Shown: piece after piece, positions 9,142 through 17,800 of the stretch
Layout of the letters: each line of letters begins with the position of its first letter
Position numbering within the stretch: position 1 is the stretch's first letter
DNA from: Flavobacteriales bacterium
GTDB lineage: Bacteria; Bacteroidota; Bacteroidia; Flavobacteriales_F; PHOS-HE28
Direction: 5' to 3'
NCBI GenBank assembly: GCA_016788205.1
Contig: JAEUTA010000025.1
Location: 124,001 to 188,000 of the forward strand
Length of the DNA stretch: 64,000 nucleotides
Notes under the pieces: model-generated
Database searches by the model: none
Seen by the model: only the letters and a program-made list of their open reading frames with translations
What the model was told of the DNA's origin: nothing
Translations under genes and position numbers: made by a program

Positions 9142-9615
9142 CTATGGTTCTTTGCGTGCGTTCTTACGCTCACCGGGCGCTGGGGTTTCGGCATTCGATT
9201 CATCGTTCGCTTTCATCGCGGTAGCGATAAGGTCACGTAGCAAAGCCACGGCATGCTGACCATCCGTATCATCATGGGGCCGTGGTATGGTCACCCGGCT
9301 CGTGATACGCACCACATCCAGCTTGAAGATCTCCTTCGAAATGCACTGGGCTCGGTCCGTCCGGCATTTTAGCGCAATGCCGTCCTCTTCTTCGGCGTAG
9401 GAGAGCGCATCGGGGTCCAGGTCGCTCAAGCGCACGATATCCTGTCGAAAGCGTATACCGTCCTCCATGAGGTCCATGACCAACCGGTCTTGTTTGTCGA
9501 TCTTGAAGAGCACGGCACCGTGAAAGGTCTCATTCAATGGGGCCGTATCGTGGATCTGGGCACTGCTGTTCCGGGAGAGGAGAACGATGGTGAGCGTGAT
9601 CAGGTGTTTCAGCAT
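9142..9615 (-). CDS. Secreted protein of unknown function, first gene of operon
   Basis: 157 residues with a signal peptide (MLKHLITLTIVLLSRNSSAQ). The mature part contains a beta-strand region (FHGAVLFKIDKQDRLVMDLM), two Cys (KCRTDRAQC) and a polar, Lys/Glu-rich tail. No family recognised. It leads the operon 9615 to 8192. The intergenic gap to the divergent gene starting at 9672 is 56 bases and must hold both promoters. Confidence 0.7.
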   Translation of the reverse strand: MLKHLITLTIVLLSRNSSAQIHDTAPLNETFHGAVLFKIDKQDRLVMDLMEDGIRFRQDIVRLSDLDPDALSYAEEEDGIALKCRTDRAQCISKEIFKLDVVRITSRVTIPRPHDDTDGQHAVALLRDLIATAMKANDESNAETPAPGERKNARKEP

Positions 9616-9671
9616 CGGTAACCTGTATGGCCGTTCTTACGTACACGGGCGCAACAAGTTCACCTCGTACG

Positions 9672-10880
9672 ATGCATTCCCGCTCCAGGATCACCTGGAA
9701 GATCATTCTTTCTCTTTTGGTCTGGACCGTTCCGGCCGTGCTTTTCGCGCAAGCCAGGTTCACGGTGAACGGTAGGTTGAAGATCGAAGGAGGTGACCTC
9801 TCTGGAACGCGCGCCGTCGTTTACAAGGATGGCGCAAAGGAGCGGAGCATCACAAGCAGTCTGAATAAATTCTCGCTGGATCTGGAACTCGACCGCAGCT
9901 ACGTGATCTCCTTTGAGAAGGACGGCTACGTGGCGAAGAAGATCTCCTTCAATACCAAGGCTCCTGCAGAAGCCATCGCCAACGGATTCACACCGTTCGA
10001 TTTCGCGGTTTCACTTTTCAAGCAGTACGACGACATCAACCTCGTGGTCTTCAACCAACCGGTTGGAATGATCCGCTACGACGACAAGACCGGGGATTTC
10101 GACTACGATACCGACTACACCAAGTCCATTCAATCACAGCTTCAACAGGTATTGGCGCAGGTGGAGCAAAAACAGAAGGAAGAGGCCGATAACGCCAAGG
10201 CGAACGAGGCCAAGGCGGAAGAAGAAGCCAGAGCGAAGGCCAAGGCCGAAGCTGAAGCCACCAAACAGGCTGCCGCGAAAGCGAAGTCCGATGCCGAAGC
10301 GCAGAAACAAGCCGAAGCCAAAGCCAGGGCTGAGGCCGAAGCAGCCAAGCAGGCCGAAGCAGCACGTGTGAAGGAGCAGCAGAAACAGCAAGCCGAAGCG
10401 CGAAAAGTGGAGCCACCGAAGTCCGCTCCGGAAGTGGCCGTTCGAAAGCCCTCACCGAAAGTGGAACCGACCCCGGAACCGCGTAGATCCCCTCCATCCA
10501 CCGTGTTAGAACGCAACTCGGTAGCCAGTAAGGCAACGAGCGGTGATGACGTTCGCCGGGCGATAGCACCTGTCGTGCAGGAAGAAGCATCGCGCATGGC
10601 TCGCGCCCGTACCAATTCAGGGGAAGAGGAGCGCCCGGAGGAGGTCGTAGCGCAAGCGGAGATGGTCATTCAGCAGGAGACCCTGGTTGAGCCGTCGCGT
10701 GTAACGACTGTCGTTAAGGTGACACAGGGTTCCACTTCGGATGAATACCGTAAGGTCATTCACAAGTGGGGTGGGCTCTATTATTTCAAGAACGGTGCGA
10801 CCTGCACCGCCGAAGTTTACCAGCGTGGCACGCAGGCTGAGCAACTCGCCGGTGCAACGCCGCGTGGCAAACTGGATTGA
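9672..10880 (+). CDS. Exported protein with PEGA/carboxypeptidase-like N-domain and long Ala/Lys/Glu coiled coil (TolA-like middle)
   Basis: 402 residues from the ATG at 9672, chosen because it starts a signal peptide (MHSRSRITWKIILSLLVWTVPAVLFAQ); an upstream ATG at 9627 would bury it. Residues about 28-120 form a small beta domain of the type that decorates Bacteroidota envelope proteins (GRLKIEGGDLSG, YVISFEKDGYVAKK). Residues about 165-260 are an uninterrupted helix of AEAxAKA/EAxKQAEA heptads as in TolA. A Pro-rich linker follows, then a C-terminal domain (EYRKVIHKWGGLYYFKNGATC) ending LAGATPRGKLD. Probably a periplasm-spanning structural protein. Its partner is not visible here. Confidence 0.75.
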   Translation: MHSRSRITWKIILSLLVWTVPAVLFAQARFTVNGRLKIEGGDLSGTRAVVYKDGAKERSITSSLNKFSLDLELDRSYVISFEKDGYVAKKISFNTKAPAEAIANGFTPFDFAVSLFKQYDDINLVVFNQPVGMIRYDDKTGDFDYDTDYTKSIQSQLQQVLAQVEQKQKEEADNAKANEAKAEEEARAKAKAEAEATKQAAAKAKSDAEAQKQAEAKARAEAEAAKQAEAARVKEQQKQQAEARKVEPPKSAPEVAVRKPSPKVEPTPEPRRSPPSTVLERNSVASKATSGDDVRRAIAPVVQEEASRMARARTNSGEEERPEEVVAQAEMVIQQETLVEPSRVTTVVKVTQGSTSDEYRKVIHKWGGLYYFKNGATCTAEVYQRGTQAEQLAGATPRGKLD

Positions 10881-10888
10881 TACGGCAT

Positions 10889-10896
10889 TAGTTTTC
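10889..10896 (+). promoter_or_regulatory. -7-like box four bases before the vsr ATG
   Basis: TAGTTTTC matches TAnnTTTG at all but the last base and is followed by GGCC and then the ATG at 10901. This is the same four-base spacing seen at other starts in this window. Confidence 0.4.
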
Positions 10897-10900
10897 GGCC

Positions 10901-11335
10901 ATGACCTACAAGCGTGATGGTCGTGCCCCGGTGCCAGTGAACGAGCGTGTGAGCGCTATCATGAGCCGGATCCGCGCCAAGAATACCAAGCCGGAACTCC
11001 TGCTTCGTTCCCTCCTTCGAAAGGCAGGACATACCGGTTACCGCCTGCACTACGCCAAGGTCCCAGGGAGGCCGGACATCACTTTCGTACGACGTAGGGT
11101 GGCCGTTTTCGTACACGGTTGTTTCTGGCATGGCTGCCCATTCTGTCAACCGGCTCTGCCCAAGAGTAATTCCGCGTTCTGGATGAACAAGGTAGCCACG
11201 AATCAAGCCCGTGACGCAAGGAAGAGTGGAGCGCTTCGCAAGGCGGGTTGGAAGGTGGTCATAGTGAGGGAGTGTCAATTGCGCGATCACCCTGGTAAAC
11301 AGGTCGCGCGCGTGATCAAGGCACTGGAAGGATAG
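10901..11335 (+). CDS. vsr: Very short patch repair endonuclease (Vsr family)
   Basis: 144 residues, normal for Vsr. Family motifs are in order: the N-terminal MSRIRAKNTKPELLLR, RPDI with the metal-binding Asp D59, and VFVHGCFWHGC with H72 (equivalent to E. coli H64) and the structural Cys/His zinc ligands. In the studied enzymes Vsr nicks T:G mismatches left by deamination of 5-methylcytosine. No cytosine methyltransferase gene lies beside it, which is unusual, because vsr normally travels with one. The start is 20 bases after the preceding gene's stop. Confidence 0.92.
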   Translation: MTYKRDGRAPVPVNERVSAIMSRIRAKNTKPELLLRSLLRKAGHTGYRLHYAKVPGRPDITFVRRRVAVFVHGCFWHGCPFCQPALPKSNSAFWMNKVATNQARDARKSGALRKAGWKVVIVRECQLRDHPGKQVARVIKALEG

Positions 11336-11338
11336 CCT

Positions 11339-11662
11339 TCATGCCCTCTTCTGTGGTAGCAGACGGCGGAAGAAGCGTTTCTCGAACTCCCAGAAGAACC
11401 GGAATTGACCGAACAGCGCTCCATAGATCAGCAGGAACACATTGTAGACGGGTAGGATCAGGACGTAATACAACACGGTGAACAGTGCAGGTTGTTCACC
11501 ATCTCCTACGAAATAGGCTACCACCGGTCTTTTCAGGAACAGCACGGTGAAGCCGGTACATGCGAACACCAACAGGATGATGAGCACCCGCGCCGGCCTC
11601 ACTCCCCAGCGCGCACTGAGACGCTGCATCCAACCACCCCGTTCAGACTTCTTTTCAACCAT
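11339..11662 (-). CDS. Small two-TM membrane protein (DUF6787-like)
   Basis: 107 residues from the ATG at 11662. The frame is open much further upstream but would run through the end of the neighbouring gene, so I reject that extension. The sequence has a basic N-terminus (MVEKKSERGGWMQRLSARWG), a first membrane helix around residues 24-44 (VLIILLVFACTGFTVLFL) and a second around 58-80 (YYVLILPVYNVFLLIYGALF), and ends in a basic FEKRFFRRLLPQKRA. This layout is that of a small Bacteroidota family sometimes mislabelled as prolipoprotein diacylglyceryl transferase. No catalytic residues are visible and the function is unknown. Confidence 0.7.
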   Translation of the reverse strand: MVEKKSERGGWMQRLSARWGVRPARVLIILLVFACTGFTVLFLKRPVVAYFVGDGEQPALFTVLYYVLILPVYNVFLLIYGALFGQFRFFWEFEKRFFRRLLPQKRA

Positions 11663-11693
11663 CGCGCCCGGCCCCTGATCGGGGACGGGCGCG
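11663..11693. repeat. GC-rich palindrome (same type as inside the AHSA1-like gene at 31046)
   Basis: CGCGCCCG at 11663-11670 is complementary to CGGGCGCG at 11686-11693, with CCCC/GGGG inside around TGAT. It lies directly before the ATG of the small membrane protein, and on the minus strand it could also act as a translational or transcriptional barrier. Confidence 0.5.
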
Positions 11694-11720
11694 AAGATCG
11701 TACAGGGAATGTTGGTGCGC

Positions 11721-12830
11721 TCAATCCTGCCATTCGGCCAGGAAAAGGTTCGTCTCTCGGGTTCCACCGTTCGCACGGTTGCTACTGAACACGAGATGTT
11801 TGCCGTCGGGACTGAACACCGGGAAGGCATCGAACTGATCGCTGAAGCTGACCTGCTCCAAACCGGAGCCATCGAGGTCGATCAGATACAGTGTGAAGGG
11901 GAAGCCACGCTTGGCAGTGTGATTGCTGGCGAAAATGATCTTCTTTCCGCTCGGGTGCCAGAACGGAGCCCAGTTCGCCTGGCTCAGCTCGGTAATCTTC
12001 TTCGCATCGCTGCCATCAGCATTGGCTACGTACAGTTCCATTTTCGTAGGCATCACCAGACCCTCCTTCAACAATTGCTTGTACTCAGCCTCCTCCTCAT
12101 TACTCTTCATCCGGCTGGCACGCCACAGCAGTTTGGTGCCATCGGGGCTGAAGAACGCCCCACCATCGTAACCGAGCGTGTTCGTCACCCGCTTCACATC
12201 ACTGCCGTCGATATTCATGGTGTACAGGTCAAGGTCCCCGTCGCGCATGCTGGTGAAAACGATACGATCACCTTTCGGTGAAACGGTCGCTTCCGCGTCA
12301 TAGCCCGGCGTTTTGGTCAACTGAGCACGTATTTGCCCCTTCAGATCGCTCACGTAGATGTCGAACGTCGAGTAGATCGGCCACACGTATTTGCCATCAC
12401 TACGATGCTCGGGATGGGCAGGGCAGGCGGCATTGCCCTGATGGGTGCTACCGAAGAGCACGAGACTATCCCCTGGCAGGAAGTAGCTGCAGGTGGTGCG
12501 GCCACCATTGATGCTCACTTTCTTCGGCTGGTCCGCCTTCAGGTCATCGGTGAAGGGGTTGAAGACGTAAATCTGGTCGCAGCTTTCACCCCACGCCGGG
12601 TTGTTGGACTGGAACACCAACTTGTCACCGGCGAAGCTCCAGTAAGCTTCGGCGTTGTCTCCTCCGAAAGTGAGCTTCTTCAAGCTCTTGAAGTGTTTCT
12701 CGCCCTCAGCGATCAAGGTATCCTTAACCACGACCGTATCCGCTGTGGTCGTGGTGGCATTCGGGTCGTTTTTCGCGGGTGTGCTGCAAGCGATGGCCAG
12801 CAGCGGGAGCAGTGAGAGATATGGTTTCAT
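11721..12830 (-). CDS. TolB-like WD40/PD40 beta-propeller lipoprotein
   Basis: 369 residues from the ATG at 12830, which gives a lipoprotein signal (MKPYLSLLPLLAIACS, with Cys as lipid-bearing residue). An upstream alternative at 12863 would disturb it. The rest is repeated PD40/TolB blades: AYWSFAGDKLVFQSN, DAEATVSPKGDRIVFTSMRDGDLDLY, GGAFFSPDGTKLLWRA, WAPFWHPSGKKIIFASN and DAFPVFSPDGKHLVFSSN. Such propellers bind peptides or act as scaffolds at the envelope. Some are fused to peptidases, but no catalytic domain is present here. The gene stands alone, with a -7 box upstream. Confidence 0.88.
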   Translation of the reverse strand: MKPYLSLLPLLAIACSTPAKNDPNATTTTADTVVVKDTLIAEGEKHFKSLKKLTFGGDNAEAYWSFAGDKLVFQSNNPAWGESCDQIYVFNPFTDDLKADQPKKVSINGGRTTCSYFLPGDSLVLFGSTHQGNAACPAHPEHRSDGKYVWPIYSTFDIYVSDLKGQIRAQLTKTPGYDAEATVSPKGDRIVFTSMRDGDLDLYTMNIDGSDVKRVTNTLGYDGGAFFSPDGTKLLWRASRMKSNEEEAEYKQLLKEGLVMPTKMELYVANADGSDAKKITELSQANWAPFWHPSGKKIIFASNHTAKRGFPFTLYLIDLDGSGLEQVSFSDQFDAFPVFSPDGKHLVFSSNRANGGTRETNLFLAEWQD

Positions 12831-12847
12831 GGGTTCCAAAGAGGGCA

Positions 12848-12855
12848 CGAAGCTA
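12848..12855 (-). promoter_or_regulatory. -7 box TAGCTTCG of the TolB-like gene
   Basis: On the minus strand TAGCTTCG lies 17 bases before the ATG at 12830. Confidence 0.4.
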
Positions 12856-12896
12856 CCCACCACAAGTGGAAGGGATCGTCAGGGAAGATCCATCCT

Positions 12897-12904
12897 TATC
12901 TTCT
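12897..12904 (+). promoter_or_regulatory. -7-like box four bases before the radical SAM gene
   Basis: TATCTTCT, then GCGC, then the ATG at 12909. Last base differs from the consensus. Confidence 0.35.
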
Positions 12905-12908
12905 GCGC

Positions 12909-13976
12909 ATGGCGATCGACGATAAGGCCGTCAAAGGACGAGGGGCAGGGGAGCAGGTGCCGAACCGTTTCCTTCAGCGGTCCTACGGTGTGGTGCACCA
13001 GGAAGGTGTGGACCATGTTGAGCTCGAGGCGCAGCCGACGCGCTTCATCTCAACGTACCCGAAGACCATCATCAACAAGGTGGATAGTCCTGATCTACCG
13101 TTCACACGTACCATCAATCCCTATCAAGGTTGCGAGCACGGATGTAGTTATTGCTACGCGCGCCCGACGCACGAGTACTGGGGTTACAGTGCAGGCCTGG
13201 ACTTCGAGCGGATCGTATTGGTCAAGCTCAACGCCCCGGAGCTTTTCGAACAGGAACTACGTCATCGTTCTTGGCGATCGGTTCCCATCAATCTTTCCGG
13301 CGTTACCGATCCGTACCAGCCTTGCGAGCGTACGGAAAGACTGACCAGAAGGATCTTGGAGATCGCTTTGGAGTACAAGCAACCATTGACGCTTATCACG
13401 AAGAACGCGCTGATCGAACGTGACCTTGATCTCTTGGCCGCGATGGCGGAGGAACGGTTGGTTCAAGTGGCGATCAGCCTTACCACCTTGAACGAGGATC
13501 TGCGTCGTGTACTGGAACCGCGCACGAGCACGGGCACCAAACGCCTACGCACCATCTCGCTGCTTTCGTCCGCAGGTATCCCCACCATGACGATGATCGC
13601 TCCGATCATCCCGGCACTGAACGAACCGGAGGTGCCAACGCTCCTGAAAGCTGCCGCTGAGGCGGGTGCTTTGACGGCTGGTTACACGGTGCTACGCACC
13701 AATGGAGCTGTAAAGCCTGTTTTCGAAGCTTGGTTGCACAGGCATTTTCCCGATCGCGCTGCCAAGGTCATCGCGCAAACGAGCGATGCCCATGGTGGTG
13801 CGATGAATGACAGCGTTTTCGGGCGTCGAATGCGCGGAGAAGGGGCGTTCGCGATCAATATCCAACGCGTTTTCCGCGTGATGCGTGCGCGCTATTTCGT
13901 GGGTCGGCAGATGCCGGAACTTGATACCTCGCTCTTCAAACCCCCACCTCGTGGTCAACTGGACATGTTCCGGTGA
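12909..13976 (+). CDS. PA0069/Rv2578c family radical SAM protein
   Basis: 355 residues. The radical SAM iron-sulfur motif CEHGCSYC (C75, C79, C82) is preceded by TRTINPYQG and followed by YARPTHEYWGYSAGLDFE, which is specific to the spore-photoproduct-lyase-like PA0069/Rv2578c group. Later blocks (NLSGVTDPYQPCERTERLTR; TLITKNALIERD) also fit that group. The reaction of this group is not established. A role in nucleic-acid repair is often guessed from the similarity to spore photoproduct lyase. The last 41 bases overlap the 3' end of the opposite-strand RNA-ligase-like gene. Confidence 0.9.
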   Translation: MAIDDKAVKGRGAGEQVPNRFLQRSYGVVHQEGVDHVELEAQPTRFISTYPKTIINKVDSPDLPFTRTINPYQGCEHGCSYCYARPTHEYWGYSAGLDFERIVLVKLNAPELFEQELRHRSWRSVPINLSGVTDPYQPCERTERLTRRILEIALEYKQPLTLITKNALIERDLDLLAAMAEERLVQVAISLTTLNEDLRRVLEPRTSTGTKRLRTISLLSSAGIPTMTMIAPIIPALNEPEVPTLLKAAAEAGALTAGYTVLRTNGAVKPVFEAWLHRHFPDRAAKVIAQTSDAHGGAMNDSVFGRRMRGEGAFAINIQRVFRVMRARYFVGRQMPELDTSLFKPPPRGQLDMFR

Positions 13977-14490
13977 ACGGCCAGTTCTCCAAGATCTCAT
14001 GCACGCTACCGTTCGGCCCGCGCAAGGAACGGAACAGCGTAAGTTCGTTCAACCTCATCCGCTTGATGACCGGATCGCCATTGATGTGTGTTACGTTCCT
14101 CTTCCGAGTGCGTGCCAACGTAATGTGCGGCCAGTAGGGTCGATAGACCGAAGGTCGTGATCCAGTGCGGAACGCCAACGCGACATGCAATGCCGTTAGC
14201 GCTGGTGATGGCACGAAACGTACCCACATCATGCTCGGGGTCTCTTTTGGCATGGTCGTCAACCGTCCATGCTCGATGGTGATAGGCGCGGTGATGGAAG
14301 CCAGGTGGGCGGCCGCATCGCGGATGATGGACAGTGAGGTTGCCTGACGCTCCCCGATGAAGATAGCCGTGATATGCCATTGTTCCAGCGGAGCTTTACA
14401 ACAGACATCTTCCGGCAGGAATGGAGTCGTGCGATCACGAACATCCTTCGCGATCGCCAACGGAACGGCCGTGCCGAGGAAAAGTCTCAT
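13936..14490 (-). CDS. thpR: 2'-5' RNA ligase / RNA 2',3'-cyclic phosphodiesterase family (ThpR)
   Basis: 184 residues with the two catalytic HxTx motifs of the 2H phosphoesterase superfamily: HITA at 39-42 (WHITAIFIG) and HITL at 122-125 (PHITLART). Between them is the usual MMWVRFVP strand. The E. coli enzyme opens 2',3'-cyclic phosphates and joins 2'-5' RNA ends. Cytoplasmic. The 3' end overlaps the convergent radical SAM gene by 41 bases, which makes mutual interference between transcripts possible. The acylphosphatase gene ends upstream with only 3 bases between, so the two are probably co-transcribed. Confidence 0.88.
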   Translation of the reverse strand: MRLFLGTAVPLAIAKDVRDRTTPFLPEDVCCKAPLEQWHITAIFIGERQATSLSIIRDAAAHLASITAPITIEHGRLTTMPKETPSMMWVRFVPSPALTALHVALAFRTGSRPSVYRPYWPHITLARTRKRNVTHINGDPVIKRMRLNELTLFRSLRGPNGSVHEILENWPFTGTCPVDHEVGV

Positions 14491-14493
14491 GGA

Positions 14494-14769
14494 TCAGCGC
14501 AGGATGATGGTGCCGGATAGCCCTTGTAGGATGCCGTCCGTGTATTCGCATGTATCGATCCGTGCCAAGGGTGGGCCTTTTCTTGCCCATGAAGTGAATT
14601 CTTCCAAGGCTTGTTCAGGTCCCTCAACATGGATCTCAACCGCGCCATCGGGAAGGTTGCGTGCGGTGGCTGCCAAGCCTTGGTCTTGAGCTTGGCGAAG
14701 AGCACTTCGACGGAAGCCTACGCCTTGTACACGACCGGTCACGATGATACAGCGGTGAGTGAGTTCCAT
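14494..14769 (-). CDS. acyP: Acylphosphatase
   Basis: 91 residues from the ATG at 14769 (a GTG two codons earlier is possible). The family signature GRVQGVGFR is present, with catalytic Arg R20, and the second catalytic residue N38 lies in RNLPDGAVEI. Hydrolyses acyl phosphates in the cytoplasm. First gene of a two-gene unit with thpR. Confidence 0.93.
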   Translation of the reverse strand: MELTHRCIIVTGRVQGVGFRRSALRQAQDQGLAATARNLPDGAVEIHVEGPEQALEEFTSWARKGPPLARIDTCEYTDGILQGLSGTIILR

Positions 14770-14775
14770 TGACAC

Positions 14776-14807
14776 TTGACCCGTGGCTATCGTGGGCGAT
14801 AGCTTCG
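14776..14807 (+). promoter_or_regulatory. Predicted promoter for the large dehydrogenase/PKD protein
   Basis: TTG at 14776-14778 and TAGCTTCG at 14800-14807, separated by 21 bases, match the Bacteroidota -33/-7 layout. The transcript would have a leader of about 40 bases. Confidence 0.45.
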
Positions 14808-14853
14808 TTGCGCCAATCTACCACCGTACGCCGTCGCGCGTGCGTATCACTGC

Positions 14854-17800
14854 ATGGATCTCCTGCTCGCCAGGCGTTGCGCGTACAACGCTGCTATTCT
14901 TTCATGCTTCACACTCGCTTCGCAACCTGCGCAGTCGCAGGCGTTCGATGCGGGCTTTGCGCAGTCCACCGCTCCAGGCGGCACGTTCAACCAGCCCGTG
15001 GGTGTAGCATGGGACGGCAACGGGCGACAGTATGTGTGGGAGAAAGGCGGTAAAGTGTGGGTCATCAACAATGGTGTCCGCCAAGCGGAACCACTGATCG
15101 ACATCGGTGCAGAAGTGGGCAACTGGCGTGACCATGGCATGCTGGGTTTTGCGTTGGATCCTGACTTTCTCGGCAATGGTCGCATTTATGTGATGTACAC
15201 CGTGGACCGGCACCACCTCATGAATTCAGGTACGGCGAACTACAGTGCCACGACCAATGAGTACTATGCTGCCACCATCATGCGCATCACGCGCTACACG
15301 GCAATTGGTCCGGGCCGCGACACGGTCGATCCAGCCAGCCGTGTCGTACTGTTGGGAGAGACGCGTCAGACCGGTATTCCCGTACTTCATGAATCGCATA
15401 GCACCGGTTCGCTCGTCTTCGGGTCGGATGGTACGCTCATGGTCTCCGTAGGCGATGGCGCTAGCTACAATTACGTGGACGTTGGCAACTCACCGGATAC
15501 TTATGACAATGCCGCCATCGCGGACGGTATCATCCGTGCGGCTGAGGATGTCGGTGCCATGCGGGCGCAATTGGTCGATTGTCACAATGGGAAGGTGCTG
15601 CGCATCGATCCGAACACCGGGAATGGTTTACCAAGTAATCCTTTCTATGACCCGACGGCGCCGCGTTCACCACGTTCAAGGGTGTGGACACTGGGTCTAA
15701 GGAACCCTTATCGCATGACATTGAAGCCGGGAAGTGGTAGCACCGATCCCGCCGTTGGCGATCCGGGAACCCTTTTCATTGGCGACGTCGGATGGACATC
15801 CTGGGAAGAACTGAACGTGTGCGATGAAGGTGGTCTTGATCTGGGGTGGCCATTGTTCGAGGGTCTATGGCCGTGCACCGCGTATATGAACGCTACAGCG
15901 TACAACATGGATGCACCCAACCCGGGATATGATGGGGTGAACTGTACGCAGCGGTATCTGAGTTTTCAGAACCTGTTGAAGCAGGCCACCCTCCAGGTGA
16001 TCAACACCCATCCGAGCCCGTGTGATGCATCAGCATCGCTGCCGGCCACGGTACGCACCTTCCTTCACGAGCGTCCCGCGGTGGATTGGTCACATGGCAA
16101 CAACTCACGCACGGGCGGCTATTTGAACGGAGCGGCGTATTCGTACGATCTTGATTCACCATCATCTCCGGTATCCGGTCCGCGCTTCGGCGGATATGCT
16201 GCGCTCGCCGGTCCGTTCCTATCAACGCCGAACCTGCCCATCGCGTACCACAATTCGGCGTTCCATGGTGATTATGCAGGAGGTTGGATACGACGCTTCA
16301 AACATGATACGGACGGTCGACTGGTGAGCGTTCACGACTTCGCTTCGGGTTTGGGACCTATCACGTGGATCGGCGCCGGTCCTGATGGGTGCATCAGCTA
16401 CATCAAGTACGATGCGAATGAGGTGCGGAGGATCTGTTACACCGCAGCGGTCAACCTTCCACCGGTGGTGGTCGCCACACGATCCGCCCAGTACGGTCCT
16501 GGGCCCTTGTCCGTCACGTTCAATGCATCAGGGAGCAGTGATCCGGAGAACGGTCAGCTTACCTATTACTGGAACTTCGGCAACGGTACCAGTACTTCAC
16601 CATCTCCCACGCAAGTCTTCACTTCACCGGCCGGTGAAGTGACCAGCTACAACGTATTGCTCACGGTTACGGATCCTGCCGGTAACAGCGCCACACGGAA
16701 CTTCTTGATATCGGTCAATAATACGCCGCCAGTGGTGGATATCACCAGCATTCCAACTGGTGCGCTTTACCCGGTAGGAGTGGATACGACCTATCAGTTG
16801 CAAGCTGCGGTGCTGGATGCGGAGCATAGCGGTGCTGAACTCACCTACGCGTGGCGCACCACCCTCTATCACAACACGCATGATCATCCTGAGCCGGTGG
16901 ATGCGAGTGCGATAAGCAGCACCGTGATCAGTGGTGCCGGTTGTAACGGGGATGCGTTCAGTTACAAAGTAGCCCTCACTGTTACCGATGCAGGGGGGCT
17001 GTCCGCGACATCGGAGCGGATGCTCTACCCGCGTTGTCAGGCTATCGCGCCGTTGGCCGTTATCGATGCGGACATCACCGCAGGCTTCGGCCCGTTGCTG
17101 GTGCATCTGGACGCTGGTTCGTCGTTCGATCCCGGCCAGATCATTGCTTACCGCTGGGATTTCGGGGATGGTACCTCGAGCACGGGTGTCGCTCCTCAAA
17201 AGATATTCAGCGAACCCGGCGATCATCAAGTAACGCTTACCGTGACGGACAATGATGGTTTGACCGGGCGTGCGGTACGCGTGATCACGGTGCTTACTCA
17301 TTCCCCGCCGCAGTGCCTTGGTCCATCGGGTATCGTATTGCGCGAACTGTGGACCGGCTTGAATGGAACCTCCGTCCTCGATCTGTACAACAGCCCGAAT
17401 TTCCCGAATTCCCCAACGAGTTCCTCTTCGATGTCTTCATTGGCATCCCCCCCCAACGCAGGCGACAACTATGGTGCACGCATCCGAGGGTATATCATCC
17501 CTCAGACCACTGGCACTTACACGTTCACGGTGACCGGGGATGATAATACGGTCGTCCATCTAGGCCTGAACTCCGAGCCGGCTTTCAAGCGTATCATCTG
17601 TTCCACTCCCGCCTGGACCCTGCCGAACGAATTCGCCAAGTATCCGGATCAGACCAGTGCTCCCATCTTTCTTGAGGCCGGCAACTACTACTACCTGGAG
17701 ATCATTCACAAGGAGTCATCGGGCAACGATCAGGTCTCTTTGTGGTGGCAAACGCCCGGTAACAGTGTACGCACGATCGTTCCGTCCACCGTGTTAGCCT

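Noticed and set aside
11663..11872. N-terminal extension of the small membrane protein by 70 residues
   Set aside because: The extension overlaps the 3' end of the TolB-like gene in another frame, reads as low-quality sequence, and a good ATG lies at 11662.
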